From: Deltaproteobacteria bacterium
GTDB lineage: Bacteria; Desulfobacterota; GWC2-55-46
Length of the DNA stretch: 64,000 nt
NCBI GenBank assembly: GCA_020846435.1
Contig: JADLDY010000004.1
Location: 1-64,000, forward strand
Direction of reading: 5' to 3'
Position numbers and translations under genes: made by a program. The notes below the pieces were generated by a model. The model was not told the DNA's origin and made no database searches. It was given only the letters and a program-made list of their open reading frames with translations. The first letter of the stretch is position 1. The number at the start of each line of letters is the position of its first letter. Positions 1-7,468 of the stretch are shown here, one piece after another.

Positions 1-403
1 CCAGGAAACAAAGCGTCTTGACCACGTTCCCCAGGGAGCTCTCAACGATGCGGCTGTTGAGGAGGTTTATCTCCTTTACGGTGGAAGCCAAAGACAAAAT
101 CGTCTTTTGCGCCTCATCGAGGGCGGCCCCCCCAGGCCCTGAAAGCTCTATCACGGCTGAGAGGTTTACTTCTCCCTCGACGCTGCCGCCGAGGGCGGCC
201 AGCGCTTCCCTGAGGAGCCTCTGGCGGCCTTTGGAAGAGGCGCTTATCCTTATGGCCAGCTGGTCTTTCTGGCTTATCGTCTCGTAGAGCCCCTTGTAGT
301 CCCTCCCCACCATGCACTCTGTTTCCCTGTGCAGTGTCGAGATGAGGTCCCTGAAGAGCTCTGCTTCCCTGTTGAGATGGCCTATGAGGTCTTTGTTTTC
401 CAT
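1..403 (-). CDS. flgN: FlgN-like flagellar export chaperone (3' end outside window)
   Basis: Reading leftward from the ATG at 403, the frame stays open to the window edge, so about 134 residues are seen and the C-terminus is missing. The product is a charged, all-helical protein beginning MENKDLIGHLNREAELFRDL, with the heptad-rich N-terminal helix usual for FlgN/FlgN-like proteins. FlgN is the cytoplasmic chaperone for the hook-filament junction proteins FlgK and FlgL. It starts 4 bases after the flgM stop, the classic flgM-flgN pair, so it should share the sigma-28 promoter at 768-795. The FlgN call rests mainly on context and helical character, because the family is poorly conserved. flgK and flgL probably follow outside the window. 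Confidence 0.75.
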   Translation of the reverse strand, partial: MENKDLIGHLNREAELFRDLISTLHRETECMVGRDYKGLYETISQKDQLAIRISASSKGRQRLLREALAALGGSVEGEVNLSAVIELSGPGGAALDEAQKTILSLASTVKEINLLNSRIVESSLGNVVKTLCFL

Positions 404-407
404 TCTC

Positions 408-722
408 TCATTTCTTGTGCAGGGCGTCCCTCACGGCGCGTTCTATCATCCGTTCGGCGACTTTGCCCGCGTCTACGTGGTAATTTCCGCGCTCTATGTC
501 AGTCTTGAGCCTTCCGACCTTCTCGGTCCTTACGTCAGGGACCGAGTCAAGAAGGCTCTTCGCCCTGTTCATCTGGCGCGCCCTGGAGGAGATATCCACA
601 TTGTCAGATGAGGATGTACCGCCTTGCGCTCCGCTGTTTTTCTTTACGTTCGAGCTATCCCCGGCCCTGTTTATGAAATTGTCAGTGCCTACGCTGCCCG
701 GTTTTTTACCGCCTATTTTCAT
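408..722 (-). CDS. flgM: Anti-sigma-28 factor FlgM
   Basis: This 104-residue protein has a disordered, Gly/Ser/Asn-rich N-terminal half and a helical C-terminal half carrying the FlgM signature: VDISSRAR near residues 48-55, then a helix containing VRTEKVGRLKTDIERGNY. The C-terminal helices of FlgM bind sigma-28 (FliA, encoded here at 18737-19468) and hold it inactive until FlgM is exported through the finished hook-basal body. Length is normal for the family (about 90-110). A near-consensus sigma-28 promoter lies 46-73 bases upstream of the start, giving the usual feedback in which FliA drives its own inhibitor. Read-through from the flgJ operon could also supply it. Confidence 0.92.
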   Translation of the reverse strand: MKIGGKKPGSVGTDNFINRAGDSSNVKKNSGAQGGTSSSDNVDISSRARQMNRAKSLLDSVPDVRTEKVGRLKTDIERGNYHVDAGKVAERMIERAVRDALHKK

Positions 723-767
723 CTACGCCCTCCTGCTTGGTGCCGATTATCCGGTATCATACCTTCA

Positions 768-795
768 ATATCGGCGCAGGGCGGCGAAAACTTTA
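768..795 (-). promoter_or_regulatory. Sigma-28 (FliA) promoter for flgM-flgN
   Basis: On the minus strand, TAAAGTTT (788-795) is followed after 12 bases by GCCGATAT (768-775). This matches the sigma-28 consensus TAAAGTTT-N11-GCCGATAA at 15 of 16 positions, with one extra spacer base. It sits between the flgJ stop and the flgM start, where class III flgM promoters usually lie. Confidence 0.85.
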
Positions 796-801
796 GCCCT
801 C

Positions 802-1653
802 TCAGGCCATGGCGTACAGAGTCCCCGGGTCGAGCGCCTTGCCGTCTTTGAGGACCTCGAAGTGAAGATGAGGCCCTGTGGACCTGCCGGTCGACCCTAC
901 GAATGCTATTGCCTTTGACGGGGTCACGATATCCCCTTCCTTGACTATGTTCTCGGCGTTATGTCCGTACCTCGTTACAAGGCCGTCGTCGTGCAGGACC
1001 TCGACCATGTTGCCGTACCCGCCTTTTACCCCGCTGAAGATGACCGTGCCCTTTGACGCAGGGTATACAGGAGTACCGGCTTTGGCGGCTATGTCCATGC
1101 CGTGGTGGAACCTGTGCGAGCCTGAGAACGGGTCTTTTCTCTCGCCAAATCCGGAACTTATCCTCTTCATCTCCCTTACGGGGAAGGTGTATTCGCGCTC
1201 TTGAGCCGCCGCGTCATGGGCGGCGGCAGGCTGGACCGGCGCGGCCTGAACAGAGGCCACAGGAGCTCTCTTTTCCACACTGACAGCCGGAGCGGAAGCC
1301 TGAGCAGCAGGCAGCACAAAAGGAGGAAGCTGGGCCTGAAAGTCCGGCGCGGCAGATGAAGCCGGCGCCTCAGTTCCGTCGGAAAACTGGCGCAGGAGCA
1401 TCTCGGAGAGGCCTATGCCGCCTGAGCGGGCCATGTTCTTTGAAAGCTCAGTGTCGAGCATAGAGGTATAGATCTCCTCGGCGTTGCCGCCGTGAAAGAG
1501 CTCGCCCTTGGTAATGGTCTCGCGCATGCTCTTTAGCATCTGGTTTATGAACAGGGACTCGAACTCGGCGGCAGCCTCCTTGAGCCCCTGCCTTCCGTCG
1601 ACAGCCCTTGGGGAAGCCGCCTGGGAAAGGCTGTTTACCGGATTAACGCTCAT
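802..1653 (-). CDS. flgJ: FlgJ-type rod-binding protein fused to an M23 endopeptidase
   Basis: The 283-residue product has two parts. Residues about 20-95 are the FlgJ rod-binding domain (a helix with FESLFINQMLKSMRET, then GGIGLSEMLLRQF). After an Ala/Pro/Val-rich linker (about 95-160), residues about 165-283 are a LytM/M23 metallopeptidase with the zinc ligands H183 and D187 (HHGMD) and the HLH motif at 262-264. Classical enterobacterial FlgJ instead carries a glucosaminidase domain. The partner here would cut peptide crosslinks rather than glycan to let the rod through peptidoglycan. No signal peptide is visible, as for other FlgJ proteins exported by the flagellar apparatus. It starts directly after the stop of the 70-residue gene upstream and is the last gene before flgM. 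Confidence 0.9.
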   Translation of the reverse strand: MSVNPVNSLSQAASPRAVDGRQGLKEAAAEFESLFINQMLKSMRETITKGELFHGGNAEEIYTSMLDTELSKNMARSGGIGLSEMLLRQFSDGTEAPASSAAPDFQAQLPPFVLPAAQASAPAVSVEKRAPVASVQAAPVQPAAAHDAAAQEREYTFPVREMKRISSGFGERKDPFSGSHRFHHGMDIAAKAGTPVYPASKGTVIFSGVKGGYGNMVEVLHDDGLVTRYGHNAENIVKEGDIVTPSKAIAFVGSTGRSTGPHLHFEVLKDGKALDPGTLYAMA

Positions 1654-1866
1654 CTAAAGCCCCACCTTCTCAAGGTCGACCGCTATGTGCCTTATGTAGA
1701 CTTCGAGCTCGGCAAGCGCGTCAGGCTCGTCCTTTATCTTCATGGCGGCTCCCATTATGGAGACAAGGCCGTTTCTCACGTGGTGAGAGATGTACTTCTT
1801 GCACTCCTTGGGTATCTCGCATGACCTCTGAATGGCCATCTCTTCGTCGTGCATCTTGACGCCCAT
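1654..1866 (-). CDS. 70-residue protein resembling a stand-alone histidine-kinase DHp hairpin
   Basis: This small protein sits between flgI and flgJ with a good ribosome site (GGGAGG, 5 bases before the ATG). Its core reads YISHHVRNGLVSIMGAA (25-41), which matches the H-box of histidine kinases (S-H-E-[LI]-R-N-P-L) with H28 at the phospho-acceptor place, H29 for the usual Glu and G33 for the usual Pro. A short acidic loop (46-51) and a second amphipathic helix (51-69) follow. That is a complete DHp-type helical hairpin with no ATPase domain. It could be a phosphotransfer or dimerisation module acting with FlrB/FlrC, or a structural helical pair that only resembles one. The reading frame is convincing from its placement. 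The function is inference. Confidence 0.7.
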   Translation of the reverse strand: MGVKMHDEEMAIQRSCEIPKECKKYISHHVRNGLVSIMGAAMKIKDEPDALAELEVYIRHIAVDLEKVGL

Positions 1867-1886
1867 ACCGCCCTCCCAATGCTTTC

Positions 1887-3026
1887 TTAAATAATCTCGA
1901 GCTCTGCCTGCAACGCGCCCGCCGCTTTTATGGCCTGAAGGATCGCCACAAGGTCCCTCGGGGTCACTCCCACGAGGTTTAACGCCCTTACTACCTCTCC
2001 GAGCGTCACGCTCTCAGGAAGGACAACGAGCCTGGACTTCTTCTCATTGACTTCGACATCTTCATAGGGCAAGACGACGGTCTCGCCTTTTTCAGAGAAA
2101 GCCTTCGGCTGGGATATGAGGTACTGGGTCTTTATCTCTATGCTGATGTCTCCGTGGGAGACGGCGACGGTAGAGATCCTGACGCTCTCGCCCATGACGA
2201 CAGTCCCTGTCCTCTCGTTCACAACCACCCTTGTTATCGAGTCTGTCACGACGTCTATGCCTTCTATCCTTGATATGAAGCCGACCACTCCGTTAGAAAA
2301 ATCCGGAGCAGGCACCTGCAGGCGTATGCTTCCAGCGTCGACCGCCTGCGCGACATTGGCCGAGAAGTTGCGGTTTATGGCGTCTGACATGTTGCGGGCC
2401 GTCGTGAAATCAGGGTTCCTGAGCGAAAGATAGAGCTCGGCTTTGCCTGAAAGAAGGAGCGGCACTTCCTTTTCTATTATCCCGCCGTTGGGGATCTTGC
2501 CGGCTGTCTGGTGGTTCTTGGCAACCTTGGCCCCGCCTGTGCCGGCGGAAAAGCCCGCGAGCGCGATGTTGCCCTGCGCGACCGAATAGACTGCGCCGTC
2601 ATGGCCCCTTAAAGGGGTAGCTATGAGGGTGCCGCCCTGAAGGCTTGTGGCGTCGCCTAAAGACGATACAAGCACGTCGACCTTCATGCCGGCCTTGGCA
2701 AATGGCGGGAGCTCCGCTGTTATGAGGACGGCGGCGGTGTTCTTGACCTTTATGGAAGACGGGTCGAATTTAAGCCCCATCTTGTTGAGCATGTTGGCTA
2801 TCGACTGCGTGGTATAGACCGCGCTCGACTTGTCACCCGTGCCGTCAAGGCCGACGACGAGGCCGTAGCCTACGAGCTGGTTGGGCCTTACGCCATCGAT
2901 GAAGGCTATGTCCTTTACGCGCGCTGCGGAAACGTTCTCAGGCAAAGCAGCGCCAGTCAGGAACGCGGCCAGAGGCAGGGCCAGAGCCAAAGTCTTAAGA
3001 GTCTTAGAAAGGCCAGACATTATCAA
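1887..3026 (-). CDS. flgI: Flagellar P-ring protein FlgI
   Basis: This 379-residue protein has a Sec signal peptide (about 1-34, hydrophobic LKTLALALPLAAFLTGAAL). The mature part opens ARVKDIAFIDGVRPNQLVGYGLVVGLDGTGD, residues typical of FlgI. It forms the periplasmic P-ring around the rod in the peptidoglycan layer. A later segment (VVNERTGTVVMGESVRIS) and the C-terminal GVTPRDLVAILQAIKAAGAL are also family hallmarks. The start overlaps the end of flgH by about 20 bases, consistent with translational coupling. A second in-frame Met two residues later would also serve. Confidence 0.97.
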   Translation of the reverse strand: MIMSGLSKTLKTLALALPLAAFLTGAALPENVSAARVKDIAFIDGVRPNQLVGYGLVVGLDGTGDKSSAVYTTQSIANMLNKMGLKFDPSSIKVKNTAAVLITAELPPFAKAGMKVDVLVSSLGDATSLQGGTLIATPLRGHDGAVYSVAQGNIALAGFSAGTGGAKVAKNHQTAGKIPNGGIIEKEVPLLLSGKAELYLSLRNPDFTTARNMSDAINRNFSANVAQAVDAGSIRLQVPAPDFSNGVVGFISRIEGIDVVTDSITRVVVNERTGTVVMGESVRISTVAVSHGDISIEIKTQYLISQPKAFSEKGETVVLPYEDVEVNEKKSRLVVLPESVTLGEVVRALNLVGVTPRDLVAILQAIKAAGALQAELEII

Positions 3027-3699
3027 GTATCCTCCTCATCCATCCGGGTGACTGCTCGTCAGCTACGACGCCCTTGCCGTCGTACTCGATCCTCGCGTCA
3101 GAGAGCAGTATCGACGGGATGATGTTCTGCTCGTTTATATCCTCCGGCCTCGCTATGCCGGAGAGGATTATGAACTGCTGTTCGTTGTTGACGACTATCT
3201 CTTTTCTTCCCTCCAATACGAGGTTACCGTTGGCCATGACATCCGTTACGCGGGTGGCGATTATGGCACTGAGCTCGCCTGATCTCTTTGTGGTGCCGGA
3301 GCCGTCAAACCCAGCGTCGTAGGTAGCCTGCACCTCCGGGCTGAAAGGAGCGCCCTGGTTTAAAAAGTCGTTCATGCCGAAGCTCATGGGCAGGCCCAGA
3401 AACTTCTGTATGCCAATATCTGCTGTCGACTGCCTGGAGGTCGAAGTGGAAGCCTCTTTTATAGCGCTCGTCTTCTCGGTTATCTGCACGGTCACCACGT
3501 CGCCTATGTTCTTCGCTCGAAGGTCCTGAAAAAGGGCGTTCCTCGAGTTCTCGCCCGGCCACAGAGACCCGGCTGACGAAGGCCCGGTCCCGCCTTTCAC
3601 GGGTATGCCCGAGATATCGACCTTCTGGAGCTTTGGCGGGCCCGCGCACCCGTAGACAAGGACCATTGCCGATAGTATCAAAAAAGCCTTTCGTGACAT
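3004..3699 (-). CDS. flgH: Flagellar L-ring lipoprotein FlgH
   Basis: This 231-residue protein carries a lipoprotein signal with lipobox VYGC (Cys18). Internal hallmarks are SLWPGENSRNALFQDLRAKNIGDVVTV and a C-terminal segment with GIARPEDINEQNIIPS. FlgH forms the L-ring in the outer membrane, so the organism is a diderm with a conventional LP-ring. It lies between flgA (26 bases upstream) and flgI, which it overlaps. Length is normal for the family. Confidence 0.97.
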   Translation of the reverse strand: MSRKAFLILSAMVLVYGCAGPPKLQKVDISGIPVKGGTGPSSAGSLWPGENSRNALFQDLRAKNIGDVVTVQITEKTSAIKEASTSTSRQSTADIGIQKFLGLPMSFGMNDFLNQGAPFSPEVQATYDAGFDGSGTTKRSGELSAIIATRVTDVMANGNLVLEGRKEIVVNNEQQFIILSGIARPEDINEQNIIPSILLSDARIEYDGKGVVADEQSPGWMRRILDNVWPF

Positions 3700-3725
3700 G
3701 CTCTCTCCGTCTGTATGATTCGTTC

Positions 3726-4400
3726 TTAAAAACCCATCGCTATCTCGCCGGGGCCTGTTACCTGGCCGGGGACATCCTTGCCTGAGGCGGTCCTCACGGC
3801 GATAGTCGCGCCCAGATGGCCGTCTTCTCTTGCTATGCCGTGAGACTTTATCCTTATGCTCGGCCCTTCGACCATGACGATGACCTTCTCGCCGCGCTTT
3901 ATGACAGTCTCTTTTTTAACGTATTCATTCTTTATCACGGCTCCGGCTGATATGGGCCTTTTGGCGACCATGCCGCCGAGCTCGTCGATTGCCGCGAACG
4001 CTTCTGTCGCATCGAGAAGCTCTACCCGGGCGACACTCACGTCTTGAGGCATTATCCTGGCCTTTGCCTTCAAAGGCTTCAACGCCACGACAGCCTGCTT
4101 GAAGACCCTGACACGGGCCGTGCCCCAGAATACCCTCTCCTGAAGGCCCTTTTCCCTGACCTCGATCTTGAACGACACCTTGCCGGGCCCGGTTGGCCGC
4201 TTCGGCGCTTCAAGCCTTATTGACGCGCCTTTGGCAGAGACAAAACCCGGCACTTCGACCTCGTCGACTTCTATCGCGGTTCTTTCCCAGGGGAGCATGG
4301 ATGAGAGCTCGTCTTTTACGAACTCCTCGATCGACGCCCCGGCAGCCGCCGGAAAAAGGAGCGTCAGGAAAAAAGCCGCCATGTAGAGAGCAAACTTCAC
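3726..4400 (-). CDS. flgA: FlgA, P-ring assembly chaperone
   Basis: This 224-residue periplasmic protein has an N-terminal signal peptide (about 1-22) and a SAF-type C-terminal half. The conserved segment KAKARIMPQDVSVARVELLD is followed by GGMVAKRPISAGAVIKNEYV, then a C-terminal stretch including GATIAVRTASGKDVPGQV, all typical of FlgA. It assists assembly of FlgI into the P-ring. It starts 3 bases after flgG ends and precedes flgH and flgI, the usual order in clusters of this type. Confidence 0.95.
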   Translation of the reverse strand: MKFALYMAAFFLTLLFPAAAGASIEEFVKDELSSMLPWERTAIEVDEVEVPGFVSAKGASIRLEAPKRPTGPGKVSFKIEVREKGLQERVFWGTARVRVFKQAVVALKPLKAKARIMPQDVSVARVELLDATEAFAAIDELGGMVAKRPISAGAVIKNEYVKKETVIKRGEKVIVMVEGPSIRIKSHGIAREDGHLGATIAVRTASGKDVPGQVTGPGEIAMGF

Positions 4401-4403
4401 CAG

Positions 4404-5192
4404 TTACCTCTTCATCGAGTTTGCTGTCTGGAGCATCTCGTCGGTCGTCTGTATGGCCTTGGAATTTATCTCGTAGGCCCTCTGGGCCGCTATCATGTTG
4501 ACCATCTCTTCAACTACCGAAACGTTCGACATCTCGAGGAAGCCCTGCGCGAGAGTGCCGAGTCCGTCAGAGCCAGGGGTCGCGGTGGTAGCTTCCCCTG
4601 AGGCCGCTGTCGTCGCGTAAAGGTTCCTGCCGACAGGCTGAAGGCCCGAGGGGTTTATGAACCTCGCGAGCTCGAGGTTGCCGACCTGCGTGGGGGTCGA
4701 TATGCCCGGCTGAGTCACCGAGACTATGCCGTCGGCGCTGATGGTCACCGCCAGCGCGTCCGAAGGCACTGTAATCTGCGGCTCTATCGTGTAGCCGTCC
4801 GAGGTCACGAGCCTTCCTTCGCTGTCGACCTTGAATTCGCCTGTCCTCGTGTAGGCCGTAAGTCCGTCCGGCTTCGTGACCTGGAAAAAGCCCTCACCCT
4901 CTATCGCTATATCCAACGGGTTCTCGGTCTGCTTGAAGCTGCCCTGGTTGAATATCTTTTCGGTGGAGACCGTTCTCACGCCCTGGCCTATCTGTATGCC
5001 GGTCGGCACCATGGTCGAAGGCGAGGAGGACGCTCCGGCTGACTTCATCTCCTGATACAGGAGGTCCTGGTAGTCGGCCCTGCTCTTCTTGAAACCGGTC
5101 GTGTTAACGTTCGCGAGGTTGTGCGCGATTATGTCTATGTTAAGCTGCTGAGCCTCCATACCCGTGGAAGCCGTCCATAAAGCCCTTATCAT
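4404..5192 (-). CDS. flgG: Flagellar distal rod protein FlgG
   Basis: This 262-residue protein begins [20 protein letters not shown] and has the family N-terminal helix motif [20 protein letters not shown] and the C-terminal [32 protein letters not shown]. The paired terminal coiled coils are those of axial proteins. Its length of about 260 and the N-terminal GMEAQQLN stretch separate it from FlgF and FlgE. It forms the distal rod that passes through the P- and L-rings encoded downstream, and it sits 18 bases after flgF. Confidence 0.98.
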   Translation of the reverse strand: MIRALWTASTGMEAQQLNIDIIAHNLANVNTTGFKKSRADYQDLLYQEMKSAGASSSPSTMVPTGIQIGQGVRTVSTEKIFNQGSFKQTENPLDIAIEGEGFFQVTKPDGLTAYTRTGEFKVDSEGRLVTSDGYTIEPQITVPSDALAVTISADGIVSVTQPGISTPTQVGNLELARFINPSGLQPVGRNLYATTAASGEATTATPGSDGLGTLAQGFLEMSNVSVVEEMVNMIAAQRAYEINSKAIQTTDEMLQTANSMKR

Positions 5193-5210
5193 CTGTGTTG
5201 CCCTCCTGTT

Positions 5211-5921
5211 TTATGAAGTCCTTCCGACTTCTTCGACCGCTTTCCTTGTCTGGTCGTCTATCGACTGGATCATCTTCGAATGGGTCTCGTAAGACCTCAA
5301 AGCCTCTATCATCGTCGTCATCGCCTTTACCGCGTTGACGTTGGAAGTCTCTACATATCCCTGCTCTACCTGCGTGTTCGGGCTCACGGGCTGTTCCTGA
5401 GAGCCGGGAAGCGCCCTGTAAACGCCGCCTTCCCTCCTGAGCACGCTGAGGTCGTTGAAGGTCGCGAGCTTCAAGGCCCCGACCGCCGCGCCTCCCGCGC
5501 TGAGCCTGCCGAGGGCGTCGACTTTTATGTCGGTCGAAGAGAGCTTCAACGGCCCGTCAACGCCGAGCACTTTGTGACCTTCCCTTGTAAGGATCTCGCC
5601 GTTGACTCCTGCCACAAAGCTGCCGTCCCTTGTATAGCCCTTTCCATTAGGGGTCTCGACCGCGAAAAACCCGTCCCCGCGTATGGCGAAATCAAGCTTC
5701 TTGCCGGTCTGCTGCAGGATCCCCTGTGTGTGGTCGGTAGAGACGTCCGTCAGGCGGCCGAAGCTCCTTATGCGGAACTCGTCTGAAAGAGAGGCCTCGA
5801 AAAGGGGCTTTTGCCCCTTGTAGCCGGCAGTGTTCACATTGGCGAGGTTGTCTGTCAGGACCTCCATCCTGCGTTCCTGCAGTACGGCACCTGAGAGAGC
5901 CACATAAATCGCCTTGTCCAT
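5211..5921 (-). CDS. flgF: Flagellar proximal rod protein FlgF
   Basis: This 236-residue axial protein begins MDKAIYVALSGAVLQERRME, followed by VLTDNLANVNTAGYKGQ. The C-terminus carries NVNAVKAMTTMIEALRSYETHSKMIQ. It is shorter than FlgG and lies directly upstream of it, which fits FlgF. FlgF forms part of the proximal rod. It follows the DUF2802-like gene after a 79-base gap in which I see no good promoter. Confidence 0.95.
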   Translation of the reverse strand: MDKAIYVALSGAVLQERRMEVLTDNLANVNTAGYKGQKPLFEASLSDEFRIRSFGRLTDVSTDHTQGILQQTGKKLDFAIRGDGFFAVETPNGKGYTRDGSFVAGVNGEILTREGHKVLGVDGPLKLSSTDIKVDALGRLSAGGAAVGALKLATFNDLSVLRREGGVYRALPGSQEQPVSPNTQVEQGYVETSNVNAVKAMTTMIEALRSYETHSKMIQSIDDQTRKAVEEVGRTS

Positions 5922-6000
5922 TCAAGCCTCCTGAAACTTCCGGTCATGCGCATCAAGCACCCCTTCCGGAACTATTTTCCGGGTCAGGGGAAATTTTTTC

Positions 6001-6429
6001 CTACATCCTGTTGAGAGCGCTCAAAAGCTCTGTCTCGCCGCTCATAAGACCCAGGCTTCTGGCAATCTCAGAAGAGGGCACGCCTGATTTCAACATGTTC
6101 AGCGCCCTCGCGTACACGTCCTGCTCCCGGCCCTCCACGCGCCTTGCATCAACCGATGACATTGTCCTGGCAATCAACTCCTCGAGGGCCGCGTGCTTTT
6201 CCCTGAGCCCTTTTTCATACATGGAGAGGTCGGCGCTCCTTGTCTCAAGACTTCTGGCGACGCTTTTTACCTCGTTGAGGCCGTCGTTGATGGACTTTAC
6301 CAGCTCCTCAGGCGTCCCTGATGCCTTGACCTGCGCCCTCGTCACCGGCTTCCTGAAGAGCAATATGTAGAGAAGAGCCCCAAGCAGAGCAACGTTGATT
6401 ATGAGAAGTATAACGCCCCAGATCATCAT
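6001..6429 (-). CDS. DUF2802-like membrane-anchored coiled-coil protein
   Basis: This 142-residue protein has one N-terminal membrane helix (about 4-25, WGVILLIINVALLGALLYIL), a coiled coil rich in Glu/Ser/Lys (about 45-100) and a C-terminal helix-turn-helix-like segment (ARALNMLKSGVPSSEIARSL, about 107-126). This arrangement matches the DUF2802 family, which in Pseudomonas-type flagellar clusters lies next to cheW. No function is established. It heads the rod/ring operon, with a sigma-54 promoter about 60 bases upstream, so it is probably made together with the rod proteins. A role at the flagellated pole is inference. Confidence 0.7.
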   Translation of the reverse strand: MMIWGVILLIINVALLGALLYILLFRKPVTRAQVKASGTPEELVKSINDGLNEVKSVARSLETRSADLSMYEKGLREKHAALEELIARTMSSVDARRVEGREQDVYARALNMLKSGVPSSEIARSLGLMSGETELLSALNRM

Positions 6430-6488
6430 GTGAGAAACACCTCGTCCGAGAGTATTAAAGCATGGAGGTACTGTCAGGACAGATAATA

Positions 6489-6504
6489 TGCAAGAGGCGT
6501 GCCC
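6489..6504 (-). promoter_or_regulatory. Sigma-54 promoter for the rod/ring operon
   Basis: The minus strand reads GGGCACGCCTCTTGCA, matching the -24/-12 consensus TGGCACG-N4-TTGCW except for the first base, with exact GG-GC spacing. Transcription would begin near 6478, leaving a leader of about 49 bases before the DUF2802-like gene. It is insulated from the HDOD gene by the terminator at 6541-6570. The likely activator is FlrC (39799-41169) or the second NtrC-type regulator (44544-45968). Confidence 0.85.
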
Positions 6505-6540
6505 GGAGCACCAAAGGGGGATTGAGATGAAGAGGAGATG

Positions 6541-6570
6541 AAATTAAAAAAGGGGGCCATGAGGCCCCCT
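6541..6570 (-). terminator. Intrinsic terminator after the cheW-mcp-HDOD operon
   Basis: On the minus strand AGGGGGCC, a TCAT loop and GGCCCCCT form a perfect 8-bp GC-rich stem, followed by TTTTTAATTT. It lies 27 bases past the HDOD stop codon. Confidence 0.92.
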
Positions 6571-6597
6571 GAAAGGTGTAACTGCCTGAAATTACGG

Positions 6598-7452
6598 CTA
6601 ATATATGTCAGCACCCTGTGAAAAAACAGTCTTTACGCTCTCCAGTATCTCAGGCATTGAAGCGTCTTCAATACCAAGGACCTCTGGCAGGTTTCCAAAA
6701 GATACCTCGTTATCCCCCGAATTCCTCCAGCCCATGCCAAACTTTTGGCACATCCTGTCAGAAAGCGCGATTATGGCGACCAGCTGGGCAAGCTGCTTGT
6801 CCCTGGACATGGCCTCATTGTCGTCGAAGAACTTTATGAGGAACTCGAGGTTCTCAGGAAAACCCCACTTCTTCACTACGAAGGCGCCGACTTCCCTCTG
6901 CGAGAACTCGAACAGGTCGCGCTCAGCTGTATCGAATGTGACCTGTTCGTTATAGACCCTCTCCATCACCTTCGCGAACTTTTCAGGGAACTCGTTGTTG
7001 ACCACGACCTTGCCGATGTCGTGAAGGAGCCCGCCTATGAAGGCGTCCTCCGGGTCGACGAGCCTCGTATGCCTGGCTATGACGCTGGAAGCGAGAGCAG
7101 AGCCTATCATCTGCTCCCACAGGAGCTTCTCGGCGAGCCCGTACCTCTTGTAGACGTTCTTCATGGAGGTGGCGACCACCATGTTCCTGACCGCGTTCAG
7201 CCCCAGCCTCAGTATGGCCTGGCTCAGGTTCTGTATGTTCCGGTAGCTGCCGTAGAAGGCCGAGTTGGCGACCTTGAGTATCTTGGCGGTGAGGGCCGGG
7301 TCGGTCGAGATAAGCCTCTTTATCTTCTCGATCGACACGTCCGGGTCAGCCATGATCCCGAGAACCTTCTGCGTTGTGGCCGGCAGAACCGGAAGCTCCA
7401 GAGTCCTTGCTATGAGGTCATCGAGCTGGGATTTCTGAACCGCGTTTGACAT
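6598..7452 (-). CDS. HDOD domain protein
   Basis: This 284-residue protein consists of a single HDOD domain. It carries LPVLPATTQKVLGIMADPD (about 19-37), STDPALTAKILKVANSAFYG, AILRLGLNAVRNMVVATSM and a degenerate HD-like GGLLHDIGKVVVN near 140-152. HDOD proteins are HD-GYP relatives without reliable catalytic activity and often act as signalling scaffolds. The gene is last in a three-gene unit with an MCP and cheW, so it probably acts in chemotaxis or c-di-GMP-linked motility output. It starts 16 bases after the MCP stop. A substrate or partner cannot be told from sequence. Confidence 0.9.
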   Translation of the reverse strand: MSNAVQKSQLDDLIARTLELPVLPATTQKVLGIMADPDVSIEKIKRLISTDPALTAKILKVANSAFYGSYRNIQNLSQAILRLGLNAVRNMVVATSMKNVYKRYGLAEKLLWEQMIGSALASSVIARHTRLVDPEDAFIGGLLHDIGKVVVNNEFPEKFAKVMERVYNEQVTFDTAERDLFEFSQREVGAFVVKKWGFPENLEFLIKFFDDNEAMSRDKQLAQLVAIIALSDRMCQKFGMGWRNSGDNEVSFGNLPEVLGIEDASMPEILESVKTVFSQGADIY

Positions 7453-7468
7453 TGCCTGTCTCCTTTTT

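Noticed and set aside
752-763. GGTATCATACC palindrome downstream of the flgM promoter
   Set aside because: An 11-base palindrome with a one-base centre is expected by chance and has no second copy near the other promoters.
5922-6000. Small CCGGAA/TTCCGG hairpin between the DUF2802-like gene and flgF
   Set aside because: It is not followed by a T-run in the direction of transcription, and no promoter follows, so termination here is not supported.
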